Positions 26,317 to 34,735 of a DNA stretch of 64,000 bases are shown one piece after another. Source of the DNA: Streptomyces sp. NRRL B-3428 (GTDB lineage: Bacteria > Actinomycetota > Actinomycetes > Streptomycetales > Streptomycetaceae); the NCBI GenBank assembly GCA_000721375.1, contig JOGW01000011.1:186001-250000 (forward strand). The letters are read 5' to 3'. Position 1 is the first letter of the stretch. Each line of letters opens with the position of its first letter. The notes beneath the pieces are model-generated. The model was not told the DNA's origin and did not search any database. It was given only the letters and a program-made list of their open reading frames with translations. Both the position numbers and the translations under genes were made by a program.

Positions 26317-29202
26317 CTAGGCCGGAACGATGTTCACCAGCTTCGGCGCCCGCACGATCACCTTCCGGATCCCGGCCCCGTCCAGCGCCGCCACGACCTT
26401 CTCGTCCGCCAGCGCCAGCGCCTCCAGATCACCGTCGGAGATCGTGGGCGGCACCTCCAGACGCGCCCTGACCTTGCCCTTGATCTGCACGACGCAGGTC
26501 ACGGCCTCGTCGACCAGATACGCGGGGTCGGCGACCGGGAACTCCTGGTACACGACCGAGTCGCTGTGGCCCAGCTTGCGCCACAGTTCCTCACCGATGT
26601 GCGGGGCCAGCGGCGCGATCAGCCGGACCAGCTGGTCGGCGACCGTACGCGAGACCGGGCCGCCCACCTTCGTCAGATGGTTGTTCAGCTCCGTGATCTT
26701 GGCGATCGCGGTGTTGAAGCGCAGACCCGCCAGGTCTTCGCGCACCGCGTCGATGGCCTTGTGCAGCGCACGCAGCGTGGCCTCGTCCGGCTCTGCGTCG
26801 GAGACCGTCACGGCCCCCGTCTCCTCGTCGACGACATTGCGCCACAGCCGCTGCAGCAGCCGGAACTGACCGACGACCGCACGCGTGTCCCACGGCCGCG
26901 AGACGTCCAGGGGGCCCATCGCCATCTCGTACAGGCGCAGGGTGTCCGCGCCGTACTCGGTGCAGATGTCCTCCGGAGTCACCGAGTTCTTCAGGGACTT
27001 GCCCATCTTGCCCAGCTCGCGCTTGACCTGCTCGCCCTCGTGGTAGAAGGCGCCGTCGCGCTCCTCGACCTCGGTGGCGGTCACCGGGAAGCCACGGTCG
27101 TCGCGGTAGACGTAGGCCTGGATCATGCCCTGGTTGAACAGCTTGTGGAACGGCTCCGCGGCCGACACGTACCCCAGGTCGAACAGCACCTTGGACCAGA
27201 ACCGCGCGTACAGCAGATGCAGTACGGCGTGCTCGGCGCCGCCCACGTACAGGTCGACACCACCGTGCGGCTTGTTGTCCCGCGGACCCATCCAGTAGCG
27301 CTCGACGTCCGGGTCCACCAGCCGCTCGGAGTTGTGCGGGTCCAGGTAGCGCATCTCGTACCAGCAGGAACCCGCCCAGTTGGGCATGGTGTTGGTCTCG
27401 CGGCGGTACGTCCGCACACCGGCGCCGTCGCCCAGGTCCAGCTGGACGTTGACCCACTCCTGGTTGCGCGACAGGGGCGTCTCCGGGGAGGTGTCCGCGT
27501 CGTCCGGGTCGAAGGTGCGCGGCGAGTAGTCGTCGACCTCCGGCAGCTCCAGGGGCAGCATCGACTCGGGCAGCGAGTGCGCGACGCCGTCCTCGTCGTA
27601 GACGATCGGGAAGGGCTCGCCCCAGTAGCGCTGCCGGCTGAACAGCCAGTCGCGCAGCCGGAAGTTGACCGTCCCCTCGCCGATACCGCGCTCGGCCAGC
27701 CACTCGGTGATCTTCGCCTTGGCCTCGACGACACCCAGGCCGTCCAGGGAGATCGCGTCGTTGGCGGAGTTGACGATCTTCGCGTCGTACGAGACGAAGG
27801 CGTCGTCCCACGCCGAGGGGTCCTGACCGCGGTCGTCCGAGGGCTCGACCACACAGCGCATCGGCAGCTCGAAGGCCCGCGCGAACGCGAAGTCACGGGT
27901 GTCGTGCGCCGGAACGGCCATGATCGCGCCGGTGCCGTATCCCATCAGGACGTAGTCGGCGATGAAGACCGGGACCTGCTCGCCGCTGACCGGGTTGGTC
28001 GCGAACGCGCCGGTGAAGACGCCGGTCTTCTCCTTGGCGTCGGCCTGCCGCTCGACATCGGACTTGGCCGCGGCGAACGCGCGGTACTTGGCGACCGCCT
28101 CGGCCGGCGTCGCGTGCCCGCCGGTCCACACGTCGTGCGTGCCCTCGGGCCACTCGGCCGGCACGATCCCGTCGACCAGCTCGTGCTCGGGGGCCAGCAC
28201 CATGTAGGTGGCGCCGAACAGGGTGTCCTGGCGGGTGGTGAAGACCGTGATGGCACCGGAGTCCCCGACCGGGAAGTCCACGCGCGCACCTTCGGAGCGC
28301 CCGATCCAGTTGCGCTGCTGCAGCTTGATCGCCTCGGGCCAGTCCAGCTGGTCCAGGTCGTCGATCAGGCGGTCCGCGTACGCCGTGATCCGCATGTTCC
28401 ACTGGCGCAGCTTGGACTTGAAGACCGGGAAGTTGCCGCGCTCGGAACGGCCGTCGGCGGTGACCTCTTCATTGGCCAGTACGGTGCCCAGACCCGGGCA
28501 CCAGTTGACCGGGGCGTCCGAGGCGTACGCCAGACGGAAGCCGCTCAGGACGTCCGCGCGCTCGGTGGCGCTCAGCTCGCTCCAGGCCTTCCCGGAGCCG
28601 GGATCAGCACGCGTTCCGGACTCGAACTGCTCGACCAGCTCACTGATCGGACGGGCCTTCTTCGCCTCGTCGTCGTACCAGGAGTTGAAGATCTGCAGGA
28701 AGATCCACTGGGTCCACTTGTAGTACTCCGGGTCGATCGTGGCGATCGACCGGCGCTTGTCGTGGCCCAGGCCCAGGCGGCGCAGCTGGGACTTCATGTT
28801 CTCCATGGCCGCCTCGGTGGACACCCGCGGGTGCGTTCCGGTGGCGACGGCGTGCTGCTCGGCGGGCAGGCCGAAGGCGTCGAAGCCCAGCGTGTGCAGC
28901 ACGTTGAACCCGGCCATGCGGTGGTACCGGGCGAAGACGTCGGTGGCGATGTAGCCCAGCGGGTGACCGACGTGCAGACCCGCACCCGAGGGGTACGGGA
29001 ACATGTCCATGATGAACTTCTCGGGCCGCTTCGCGATCTCGGGCACGGAGCCGTCGCCGCTCAGGTCGCCGCTCGGGTTGGGCGTCTCGTACGTGCCGTT
29101 CGCGTCCCAGAAGTCCTGCCAGCGCGCCTCGATGTCCGCGGCCATGGCCGCGGTGTAGCGGTGCGGGGCTGCGACTTCGGCAGCCGAATTCGTCTCGCTC
29201 AT
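26317..29202 (-). CDS. leuS: Leucyl-tRNA synthetase
   Basis: 961 residues, class I synthetase. The HIGH-type motif HVGHP follows FPYPSGAGL near residue 80. A CP1 editing domain follows ([40 protein letters not shown] with the Thr-rich and Asp editing residues). The KMSKS equivalent KMGKS is near residue 731 ([15 protein letters not shown]). The C-terminal anticodon-binding and extension domains end in [15 protein letters not shown]. It charges tRNA-Leu and hydrolyses mischarged products. A leader peptide with three Leu codons and a terminator precede it, so its expression should respond to Leu-tRNA charging. Confidence 0.97.
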   Translation of the reverse strand: MSETNSAAEVAAPHRYTAAMAADIEARWQDFWDANGTYETPNPSGDLSGDGSVPEIAKRPEKFIMDMFPYPSGAGLHVGHPLGYIATDVFARYHRMAGFNVLHTLGFDAFGLPAEQHAVATGTHPRVSTEAAMENMKSQLRRLGLGHDKRRSIATIDPEYYKWTQWIFLQIFNSWYDDEAKKARPISELVEQFESGTRADPGSGKAWSELSATERADVLSGFRLAYASDAPVNWCPGLGTVLANEEVTADGRSERGNFPVFKSKLRQWNMRITAYADRLIDDLDQLDWPEAIKLQQRNWIGRSEGARVDFPVGDSGAITVFTTRQDTLFGATYMVLAPEHELVDGIVPAEWPEGTHDVWTGGHATPAEAVAKYRAFAAAKSDVERQADAKEKTGVFTGAFATNPVSGEQVPVFIADYVLMGYGTGAIMAVPAHDTRDFAFARAFELPMRCVVEPSDDRGQDPSAWDDAFVSYDAKIVNSANDAISLDGLGVVEAKAKITEWLAERGIGEGTVNFRLRDWLFSRQRYWGEPFPIVYDEDGVAHSLPESMLPLELPEVDDYSPRTFDPDDADTSPETPLSRNQEWVNVQLDLGDGAGVRTYRRETNTMPNWAGSCWYEMRYLDPHNSERLVDPDVERYWMGPRDNKPHGGVDLYVGGAEHAVLHLLYARFWSKVLFDLGYVSAAEPFHKLFNQGMIQAYVYRDDRGFPVTATEVEERDGAFYHEGEQVKRELGKMGKSLKNSVTPEDICTEYGADTLRLYEMAMGPLDVSRPWDTRAVVGQFRLLQRLWRNVVDEETGAVTVSDAEPDEATLRALHKAIDAVREDLAGLRFNTAIAKITELNNHLTKVGGPVSRTVADQLVRLIAPLAPHIGEELWRKLGHSDSVVYQEFPVADPAYLVDEAVTCVVQIKGKVRARLEVPPTISDGDLEALALADEKVVAALDGAGIRKVIVRAPKLVNIVPA

Positions 29203-29273
29203 GATCCTTAGGGCTCCATCGATCGTCTCTGCTGCGTTTCAACCGGGTCCGGCTGCGACGTACAGCCGAAATG

Positions 29274-29297
29274 AAAAAACCCCTCACACAGGAGGGG
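29274..29297 (-). terminator. leuS leader attenuator terminator
   Basis: On the minus strand CCCCTC (29292-29297) pairs with GAGGGG (29280-29285) around a 6-nt loop, followed at once by six T residues (29274-29279). It lies between the leader peptide and the leuS start at 29202. An intrinsic terminator upstream of its own gene is the hallmark of attenuation. Confidence 0.85.
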
Positions 29298-29299
29298 AC

Positions 29300-29353
29300 G
29301 CCGCGCTGATGCCGATCCACGAATCGTCAGTGGCCGGTACTGATCAGCGCGGC
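29300..29353 (-). promoter_or_regulatory. leuS leader: 11-bp inverted repeat overlapping the leader-peptide stop
   Basis: GCCGCGCTGAT at 29343-29353 is perfectly complementary to 29300-29310. The upstream arm contains the last codons and TGA of the leader peptide, and the downstream arm ends directly before the terminator. Ribosome position on the leader should therefore decide whether this stem forms. Confidence 0.75.
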
Positions 29354-29382
29354 TCGCTAAGCAGAAGGCGTACGGCACGCAT
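29344..29382 (-). CDS. leuL: leuS leader peptide (MRAVRLLLSEPR)
   Basis: A 12-codon reading frame from ATG 29382 to TGA 29344, too short for ordinary gene finding. Codons 6-8 are three consecutive leucine codons (CTT CTG CTT), two of them CTT, which is rare in this genome. It is followed by an 11-bp inverted repeat and an intrinsic terminator before leuS, the classical ribosome-mediated attenuation layout. I recall that a comparative study of Actinobacteria predicted such attenuators upstream of leuS in some Streptomyces. The peptide itself is expected to have no function beyond sensing. The symbol is descriptive. Confidence 0.8.
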   Translation of the reverse strand: MRAVRLLLSEPR

Positions 29383-29617
29383 GCGGTCAGGGTACCGCAG
29401 GGCTCGCACGACCCGCACCGGGCTTAGGGAGCGCGGGGTTACTCGGCGTACCGGTCCCTATCGGGGCAACCGCAGGAGACGCTCGCCACTTGATAACGAC
29501 GAGATAACTCAAACCTCGTACTGCCCGGTATGACGCGACCTAGCATGCGGCAGCGGGACTCGCTTTTGAACCGTCCCGGAACACGGAACACCGGAACAAC
29601 CGTCCGGAGTCATCCCC

Positions 29618-31063
29618 ATGAACCCTCTCACCCCCCGAAGCCGCACCAACCGTTCCTCCCCGGGGCCGAGCCGCGCGGCGCGCGGCGCGTTATCCGGCGC
29701 GGTGCTGCTCCTGATACCCCTCGTCGTGATCGTCGGCAGCGACAGCTTTCGCGCCGCGCTCGACTTCACGACCGGAGTGCTCAGCCTCGTCTCCCTGACC
29801 TGCAGCATCATCTGGGGCCTCGTCGCCTCGGACCGCCTCTTCCTGTCGCCGAAGCAGCGACTGCTCGCCCAGGGCGTGCACCGGGCGACCGCCATCGCCG
29901 CGCTCGGCTTCCTGCTCCTGCACGGCACCGTCAAGCTGGTCCTCGGACATGTGTCCGCGATCGGCGCCCTGATCCCGTTCAGCCTTGGCGTCACCGGTAC
30001 GAACGGTCTGATCGGCTTCGGCGCACTCGCCGGACTGCTGATGATCACCACCGGTGTCACCGGCGCCCTGCGCAGCTCCTTCGCCTCCCCCGCCAGAAGC
30101 GCCACCATCGCCGGCCGCTGGCGCGCCCTGCACATGCTGGCCTATCCCGCCTGGTGCTCGGCCCTGGTGCACGGCCTGTACGCGGGCCGCGAGGCCAAGC
30201 CTTGGGTCCTCGCGATGTACTGCCTGTGCCTGGCCGGCGTCACCGGCGCCCTCGCCCTGCGCGCGGCGCCGCTGAGCGTCAAGCGCAAGGTGGCGCGGAC
30301 CGTCTTCGCCGTACTGAACGCACAGCCGCGACCGAACACTCAGCCGCGACCGAACGCACAGCCGCGCACCGAGCCCGGCGTCACACCGCGCCGCGAAGGC
30401 CTGCTGCCCGGCATGGACACGACGCCCGGCCCGTCCGAGCCCGCCGCCACCCGGCCCCGACTCCTGCCGCAGCAGCGCGGATTCTCCCCTTCGTACGAGG
30501 AACGTCCCGGCCTTTACGAGGGCGGGTACGCGGAGCGCCCCCGCGCCGGGAACGGCATGGCGGCCGCGTATCGCGCCGTCTCCTCGGCGCCCGGCGCCCG
30601 CCCCCTGCCGCTCCAGGAGGAGCACTCGGGACGCTGGCCCGCACCCTCGCCACCACCGCTGGGCGAGGCCGTGCGGCCGGTGAGCAGCCCCGCGTACGAC
30701 ACGGGCCCCCTGCCCCTGTACGACACGGGCAATCACCCCACCGTCCCCGCCCCTGCCCCCGCCCAGAGCAGCGAGGCCCCGTACTACGTGACCAGCGACC
30801 CGTACGACACCGGCTCGACACCCACCTACGGCTCGGGGCCCGTCTCCCCGTACGACACCGGCCCGATCTCGCCGTACGACACCGGTCCGAACCCGCTGTA
30901 CGAAGCCGGTCCGAGCCACCTGCTGTACGAGGCCTCCACAGAACTGCACGAGACGCCCACCGACCCGCTCCCGAACCCCTTCGAGGCCCCGGCCGCGGGC
31001 GAGCCGTGGTCCGCCGCCGATGAGCCGTGGTCCGCATCCGGGCCGGCTGGAGGCCGTCGTTGA
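29618..31063 (+). CDS. Diheme cytochrome b-type membrane protein with disordered YDTG-repeat tail
   Basis: 481 residues. Residues ~20-230 hold about six membrane spans. Two helices carry paired His spaced as in ferric-reductase/cytochrome-b bis-heme proteins: HRATAIAALGFLLLH (14 apart) and HMLAYPAWCSALVH (13 apart). Residues ~235-481 are disordered and cytoplasmic by the positive-inside rule, with repeated YDTG (YDTGPLPLYDTG, SPYDTGPISPYDTG). The stop overlaps the next gene's TTG start, so a NuoF-like FMN/Fe-S protein is its translational and probably functional partner. Together they would move electrons between NAD(P)H or ferredoxin and the membrane hemes. The electron acceptor is unknown. 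Confidence 0.78.
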   Translation: MNPLTPRSRTNRSSPGPSRAARGALSGAVLLLIPLVVIVGSDSFRAALDFTTGVLSLVSLTCSIIWGLVASDRLFLSPKQRLLAQGVHRATAIAALGFLLLHGTVKLVLGHVSAIGALIPFSLGVTGTNGLIGFGALAGLLMITTGVTGALRSSFASPARSATIAGRWRALHMLAYPAWCSALVHGLYAGREAKPWVLAMYCLCLAGVTGALALRAAPLSVKRKVARTVFAVLNAQPRPNTQPRPNAQPRTEPGVTPRREGLLPGMDTTPGPSEPAATRPRLLPQQRGFSPSYEERPGLYEGGYAERPRAGNGMAAAYRAVSSAPGARPLPLQEEHSGRWPAPSPPPLGEAVRPVSSPAYDTGPLPLYDTGNHPTVPAPAPAQSSEAPYYVTSDPYDTGSTPTYGSGPVSPYDTGPISPYDTGPNPLYEAGPSHLLYEASTELHETPTDPLPNPFEAPAAGEPWSAADEPWSASGPAGGRR

Positions 31064-32637
31064 ACGCACCTCTGCCCGACGTCCCCGAGGTACGGGTCGT
31101 CGGACTGCCCCAGCTCACCTCGGGGTTCGACCTCGTGGAGCGGCTCGACCTTGCGATGCACCTCAAAGTGCACGGGCCGCTGGAACCCATGGGCGGCGAG
31201 CGGCTCGCCCAGCTCGCCGACGACGTCGTCCTGCGCGGGCGGGGCGGTGCGGGCTTCCCTTTCGCGAGAAAGCTGCGAGCCGTCGCCAATGCGGCGATCA
31301 AGCGGGGTGTACGTCCGGTCGTGGTCGTCAACGGCAGCGAGGACGAGCCCGCCTGCCGCAAGGACACCGTCCTGATCAACCGCGCCCCGCATCTGATCCT
31401 CGACGGCGCCCTGCTCGCGGCCGAGGCGCTCGGCGCCCGGACCCTGGTCATCGGCGTCACCCGTGACTCCACCGAGGCGTCGATGACCGCCGCGCTCGCC
31501 GAACGGGGTCTGTCCAACCGCCGAGGCGCCTCCCTGCGCGCCCGCGTCCAGCGCAACCCGGAACGCATGGTCACCGGCGAGGCCTCGGCCCTGGTCCGCT
31601 CGGCCGACGGCGGTCCCGCGCTGCCACCCGGGCGGCGCGTACGCGCCGCGGAGTCGGGCGTCGGCGGCGCCCCGACCCTGCTCTCCAACGCGGAGACCTT
31701 CGCCCAGCTGGCGATCGCAGCCCGTATCGGCCCGTCGCGCTACCGGGGCACGGGTCTGTACGAGGAGCCGGGCACCGTGCTGCTCACTCTCTCCGGGGCG
31801 GTGGCCCGCCCCATGGTGATCGAGGCGCCGACGGGTGTCCCGCTGCGCTACATCCTGCAGCTGGCCGGCGCTCCGCCCCTGCCCCAGGGCGTCCTGACCG
31901 GCGGCTATCACGGCAGCTGGCTGAACGCGGTCGCCGCGCACGACGCGGTGGTCTCGCGGGCGTCCCTCGAGGGTCTCGGCGGCGCGCTCGGCGCGGGCGC
32001 GATCCTGCCCATCGGTCCGGAGACCTGTGCGCTCGGCGAAGGCCTGAGAGTCGCGCAGTGGCTGGCCGGCGAGAGCTCGGGCCAGTGCGGCCCGTGCCGG
32101 CTCGGCCTGCCGGCGGCGGCGAGCGGACTCGCGGACGTCCTGAACGGCGGCGGTCCGGCGGCCTTGGAGGCGCTGCGCGAGATCACCCGCGCGGTGACGG
32201 GCCGCGGCGCCTGCAAACACCCCGACGGCTCGGCCCGCTTCATCACCTCGACGCTCGCCGCCTTCAAGGACGACCTCGCGATGCACGTCCTGAGCGGCGG
32301 CTGCGGCCGCGAGACCCGCGGGGTGCTCCCGCTGCCCGGCGAGTCCACACCGGGTGGGCCCAGCGGCGAACGCCTGGTCGTCGACTGGACCCTCTGCCAG
32401 GGCCACGGCCTGTGCGCCGACGTGGTCCCGGAACTGATCACCCTCGGCCCCGACGGCTTCCCCGCGGTCGCCGACGCGTCCGTCCCGCTCCCCCTGCGCG
32501 GCCGGGCCCAACGCGCGGTCCGCCGCTGCCCGGCCCTCGCCCTGCGCCTGGAACGCCCCGCGCCCCAGCCCCCGTCCCCACGCCCGGCCCTGCCCAGCGC
32601 CCCGGGCCGCAAGGCGCTGGAGAGCGGCTGGAGTTGA
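31060..32637 (+). CDS. NuoF-like FMN/4Fe-4S oxidoreductase fused to a C-terminal ferredoxin
   Basis: 525 residues from TTG 31060. GGAGG (31049-31053) is 6 nt upstream and TTGA overlaps the cytochrome stop; an upstream in-frame ATG lacks such a site. LRGRGGAGFPFARKL is the NuoF FMN-binding loop and NGSEDEPACRKDT the following conserved block. An SLBB-like region comes next, and then SGQCGPCRLG with a distal Cys (RGACKHPDG) is the NuoF N3-type 4Fe-4S site. The last ~65 residues are a small ferredoxin (LCQGHGLCADVVPELITLG, RRCPALAL) with three Cys, like a P450-type 3Fe/4Fe ferredoxin. It lacks NuoE and the rest of complex I. The role is probably electron input to the adjacent cytochrome b (inference). 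Confidence 0.85.
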   Translation: MNAPLPDVPEVRVVGLPQLTSGFDLVERLDLAMHLKVHGPLEPMGGERLAQLADDVVLRGRGGAGFPFARKLRAVANAAIKRGVRPVVVVNGSEDEPACRKDTVLINRAPHLILDGALLAAEALGARTLVIGVTRDSTEASMTAALAERGLSNRRGASLRARVQRNPERMVTGEASALVRSADGGPALPPGRRVRAAESGVGGAPTLLSNAETFAQLAIAARIGPSRYRGTGLYEEPGTVLLTLSGAVARPMVIEAPTGVPLRYILQLAGAPPLPQGVLTGGYHGSWLNAVAAHDAVVSRASLEGLGGALGAGAILPIGPETCALGEGLRVAQWLAGESSGQCGPCRLGLPAAASGLADVLNGGGPAALEALREITRAVTGRGACKHPDGSARFITSTLAAFKDDLAMHVLSGGCGRETRGVLPLPGESTPGGPSGERLVVDWTLCQGHGLCADVVPELITLGPDGFPAVADASVPLPLRGRAQRAVRRCPALALRLERPAPQPPSPRPALPSAPGRKALESGWS

Positions 32638-32657
32638 GGCCCGATCCATGCACACAT

Positions 32658-32701
32658 GGGCATACGAAAGCGGGCCACCCGATCCGGGTGGCCCGCTTTC
32701 G
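32658..32701 (-). terminator. Terminator of the first tRNA-Ala; identical to the second copy
   Basis: Arms 32665-32681 and 32685-32701 form a perfect 17-bp stem with an ATC loop, 5 nt past the tRNA. The 43 nt at 32658-32700 recur without change at 38314-38356. Confidence 0.9.
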
Positions 32702-32706
32702 AAATG

Positions 32707-32779
32707 TGGAGCTAAGGAGAATTGAACTCCTGACCTCCTGCATGCCATGCAGGCGCTCTACCAACTGAGCTATAGCCCC
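32707..32779 (-). tRNA. tRNA-Ala (anticodon GGC)
   Basis: The 73-nt cloverleaf on the minus strand has acceptor GGGGCTA/TAGCTCC, D-arm GCTC-AGTTGGTA-GAGC, anticodon arm CCTGC-ATGGCAT-GCAGG giving anticodon GGC (reads GCC), and T-arm AGGAG-TTCAATT-CTCCT, with discriminator A. CCA is not encoded. A strong terminator follows. Confidence 0.96.
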
Positions 32780-32915
32780 TCGCTTTGTGTCCGCCCGGTT
32801 TCCCGTGGCGACGTCGACAACAGTACACGCTCCCCCCGGTGCTCCACCAAATCCTTTGTCGGGGTCATGATCGACAGCGCGGGAGCCCCGTGGACAGCCG
32901 GTACTGTCGGGCGGC

Positions 32916-34232
32916 GTGACCACCATCGGACGAACCGCCGCACCGGCCGACGACGACCTGCACCAGCACGTCGGACGTCGTCCGCTGCTGCTCGCCGCGC
33001 TCGCGTGTCTGGTCTCGTTCACCGCGTTCTGGATCACCCAGCGCCTCGCGGGCGTGACGCTCCTCGACGTGATGGTCTACCGCGCGGAGGGCTGGACCGT
33101 CCGCAACGGCGGTGACCTGTACGCGATGCAGGCCACGGTCTTCAACCTCCCCACGACCTACCCGCCCTTCGCCGCCCTCCTGTTCACCCCGCTCACCTTG
33201 CTCGGTGTCCCGGAGATGCGGACCTTCGCGACGGGCTTCAACCTGCTGCTCGTCCTCGCCCTCGTCCACCTGGCGCTGCGGCTGATCGGTATCGACGAGC
33301 GCGCCAAGCGCGCCGCCACCGCCCTGTGGGTGTCCGCGCTGCTCGTGTGGTGCGAGCCGGTGTGGACGACCCTGCGCTACGGGCAGATCAATCTGCTGCT
33401 CGCGGTGTTCGTGCTCTGGGATCTCACCCGTCGCCCCGGCAACCGCTGGGCCGGCATCGGCATCGGTCTCGCCGCCGCGATCAAGCTGACGCCCGCGCTG
33501 TTCGCGGTGATGCTCGCGCTGGCCGGAATCGTGGTGGCCGTTCGCCGCGTACGGGCCGGCCGGCCGTGGTGGAACACGCACCTGCGCAGGGCCGCCGTCG
33601 CCACCGGCACCTTCCTCGTCGTCACCGTCGCCTCGGCGGTCGTCCTGCCGTACGACTCGAAGCGGTTCTGGACGGAGATGGTCTTCTCCGCGAGCCGTCC
33701 CGGCCAGGCCGAGGACACCGCGAACCAGTCGCTGCGCGGCGTGCTGGCCCGGCTTCTGCACACCACGGATCCGGGTCTGTGGTTTGTGCTCGCGGCGGGT
33801 GCGGTGGCGGTGTTCGGGCTCGCGGTGGCGGTACGTTCGCAGGTCCTGGGGCGTACGGCGGAGGCGGCCACCGCCTGCGCCGTGACCGCGCTCCTGATCA
33901 GCCCGGTGTCGTGGTCCCATCACTGGGTGTGGATCGTCCCGGTCCTGATCTTGCTGTTCACCGAGGCCCGTACGAGGGCGCTCAAGGCGGGTACCGCCGT
34001 ACTGGCCCTGATCTTCTACTCGTACTCGCTGTGGTGGGTTCCGCACGCCGGCACCAGTACGACGGTGCGGCCCGAACTCGACCAGAACGCCGGGGAGTTC
34101 CTGCTGTCGGCGGGTTACGCGCTGGCCGGTCTGGGGTTCCTGGTCTTCATCGCGCTACGGGTACGCGGCGCCGCCAAGGACACCGCGAACAGCGCCCCGA
34201 CGGTCCCCGCTCAGGCCGTGGCGAACGAGTAG
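32916..34232 (+). CDS. GT87-family (DUF2029) polyprenyl-phosphate mannosyltransferase-like membrane protein
   Basis: 438 residues starting at GTG 32916. About ten membrane spans can be drawn (LLLAALACLVSFTAFWITQ, TGFNLLLVLALVHLAL, WAGIGIGLAAAIKLTPALFAVMLALAGIVVAV and others). The first external loop carries the GT-C-type motif LLDVMVYRAEG, and TTYPPFAALLFTPL and AAAIKLTPALF are typical of the GT87 family. Mycobacterial relatives transfer mannose or arabinose from decaprenyl-phosphate donors to lipoglycans outside the membrane. The acceptor here is unknown. It converges with the small CxxC protein gene, overlapping its 3' end by 22 nt. Confidence 0.85.
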   Translation: MTTIGRTAAPADDDLHQHVGRRPLLLAALACLVSFTAFWITQRLAGVTLLDVMVYRAEGWTVRNGGDLYAMQATVFNLPTTYPPFAALLFTPLTLLGVPEMRTFATGFNLLLVLALVHLALRLIGIDERAKRAATALWVSALLVWCEPVWTTLRYGQINLLLAVFVLWDLTRRPGNRWAGIGIGLAAAIKLTPALFAVMLALAGIVVAVRRVRAGRPWWNTHLRRAAVATGTFLVVTVASAVVLPYDSKRFWTEMVFSASRPGQAEDTANQSLRGVLARLLHTTDPGLWFVLAAGAVAVFGLAVAVRSQVLGRTAEAATACAVTALLISPVSWSHHWVWIVPVLILLFTEARTRALKAGTAVLALIFYSYSLWWVPHAGTSTTVRPELDQNAGEFLLSAGYALAGLGFLVFIALRVRGAAKDTANSAPTVPAQAVANE

Positions 34233-34444
34233 AACCGCTTCAGCGTGCAGTGCTCGTCGAGCAGCCGCCCGTAGATCGGCTCGCCCTCCAGCTCACGGTA
34301 GGTCTCGATCGGGTCGCCCTTTATGATCAGCGCCCGCGCGCATTCCTCGCACCAGTACTGGTAGTCGGGGTTGACCGGCTCCATGTCGCGGACGATCGGC
34401 GTACCGCTGCCGCACCAGTCGCACCTTCTCCTGTGGGCACCCAT
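34211..34444 (-). CDS. Small zinc-ribbon-like conserved protein, unknown function
   Basis: 77 residues from ATG 34444 with two CxxC pairs (CDWCG near residue 8 and WCEECAR near residue 32), suggesting one zinc site. The C-terminal half (GDPIETYRELEGEPIYGRLLDEHCTLKRFYSF) is compact and charged. It is a recurrent actinobacterial hypothetical as I remember it, without known function. It overlaps the convergent GT87 gene by 22 nt and follows another small CxxC protein gene after a 9-nt gap, so the two form an operon. Confidence 0.7.
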   Translation of the reverse strand: MGAHRRRCDWCGSGTPIVRDMEPVNPDYQYWCEECARALIIKGDPIETYRELEGEPIYGRLLDEHCTLKRFYSFATA

Positions 34445-34453
34445 GTGTTCCGC

Positions 34454-34657
34454 TCAGCTCCAGCTGTGGCCGCAGGCCGTGCACACGTAGGAGATCCCAC
34501 CGTTGTCACCGAGCACCTGGGCGACATGGGCGGATCCGCAGGACGGACAGGTCAGTGCGACAGGGGTGGCGGCGCGGGTGCCGGACAGGTGTTCGCAACC
34601 CTGGGCCCCGGCCACGTCGAGGAGGTCGCCGTCCTCCTCGAGGATGTCCCCAGGCAT
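34454..34657 (-). CDS. Small zinc-ribbon protein, unknown function
   Basis: 67 residues from ATG 34657, chosen because GGGAGGGAG lies just upstream; the frame could extend 21 residues without such a site. The C-terminal part is a clean zinc ribbon: LTCPSCGSAHVAQVLGDN then YVCTACGHSWS (two CxxC pairs ~20 residues apart), as in transcription-factor-type or rubredoxin-like knuckles. The N-terminal 25 residues are acidic. It heads a two-gene operon with the next small CxxC protein. A nucleic-acid or protein-binding role is possible but unproven. Confidence 0.72.
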   Translation of the reverse strand: MPGDILEEDGDLLDVAGAQGCEHLSGTRAATPVALTCPSCGSAHVAQVLGDNGGISYVCTACGHSWS

Positions 34658-34735
34658 CGCGCTACTCCCTCCCGTGGGACCGCCGTCGTCCCCCGATCCC
34701 AGCCCGCTCGATTGTGCCACGGTCGTCCGGATGGG

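Noticed and set aside
29300..29400. T-box riboswitch upstream of leuS
   Set aside because: No T-box sequence or specifier loop was found; the leader peptide and terminator explain the region better.
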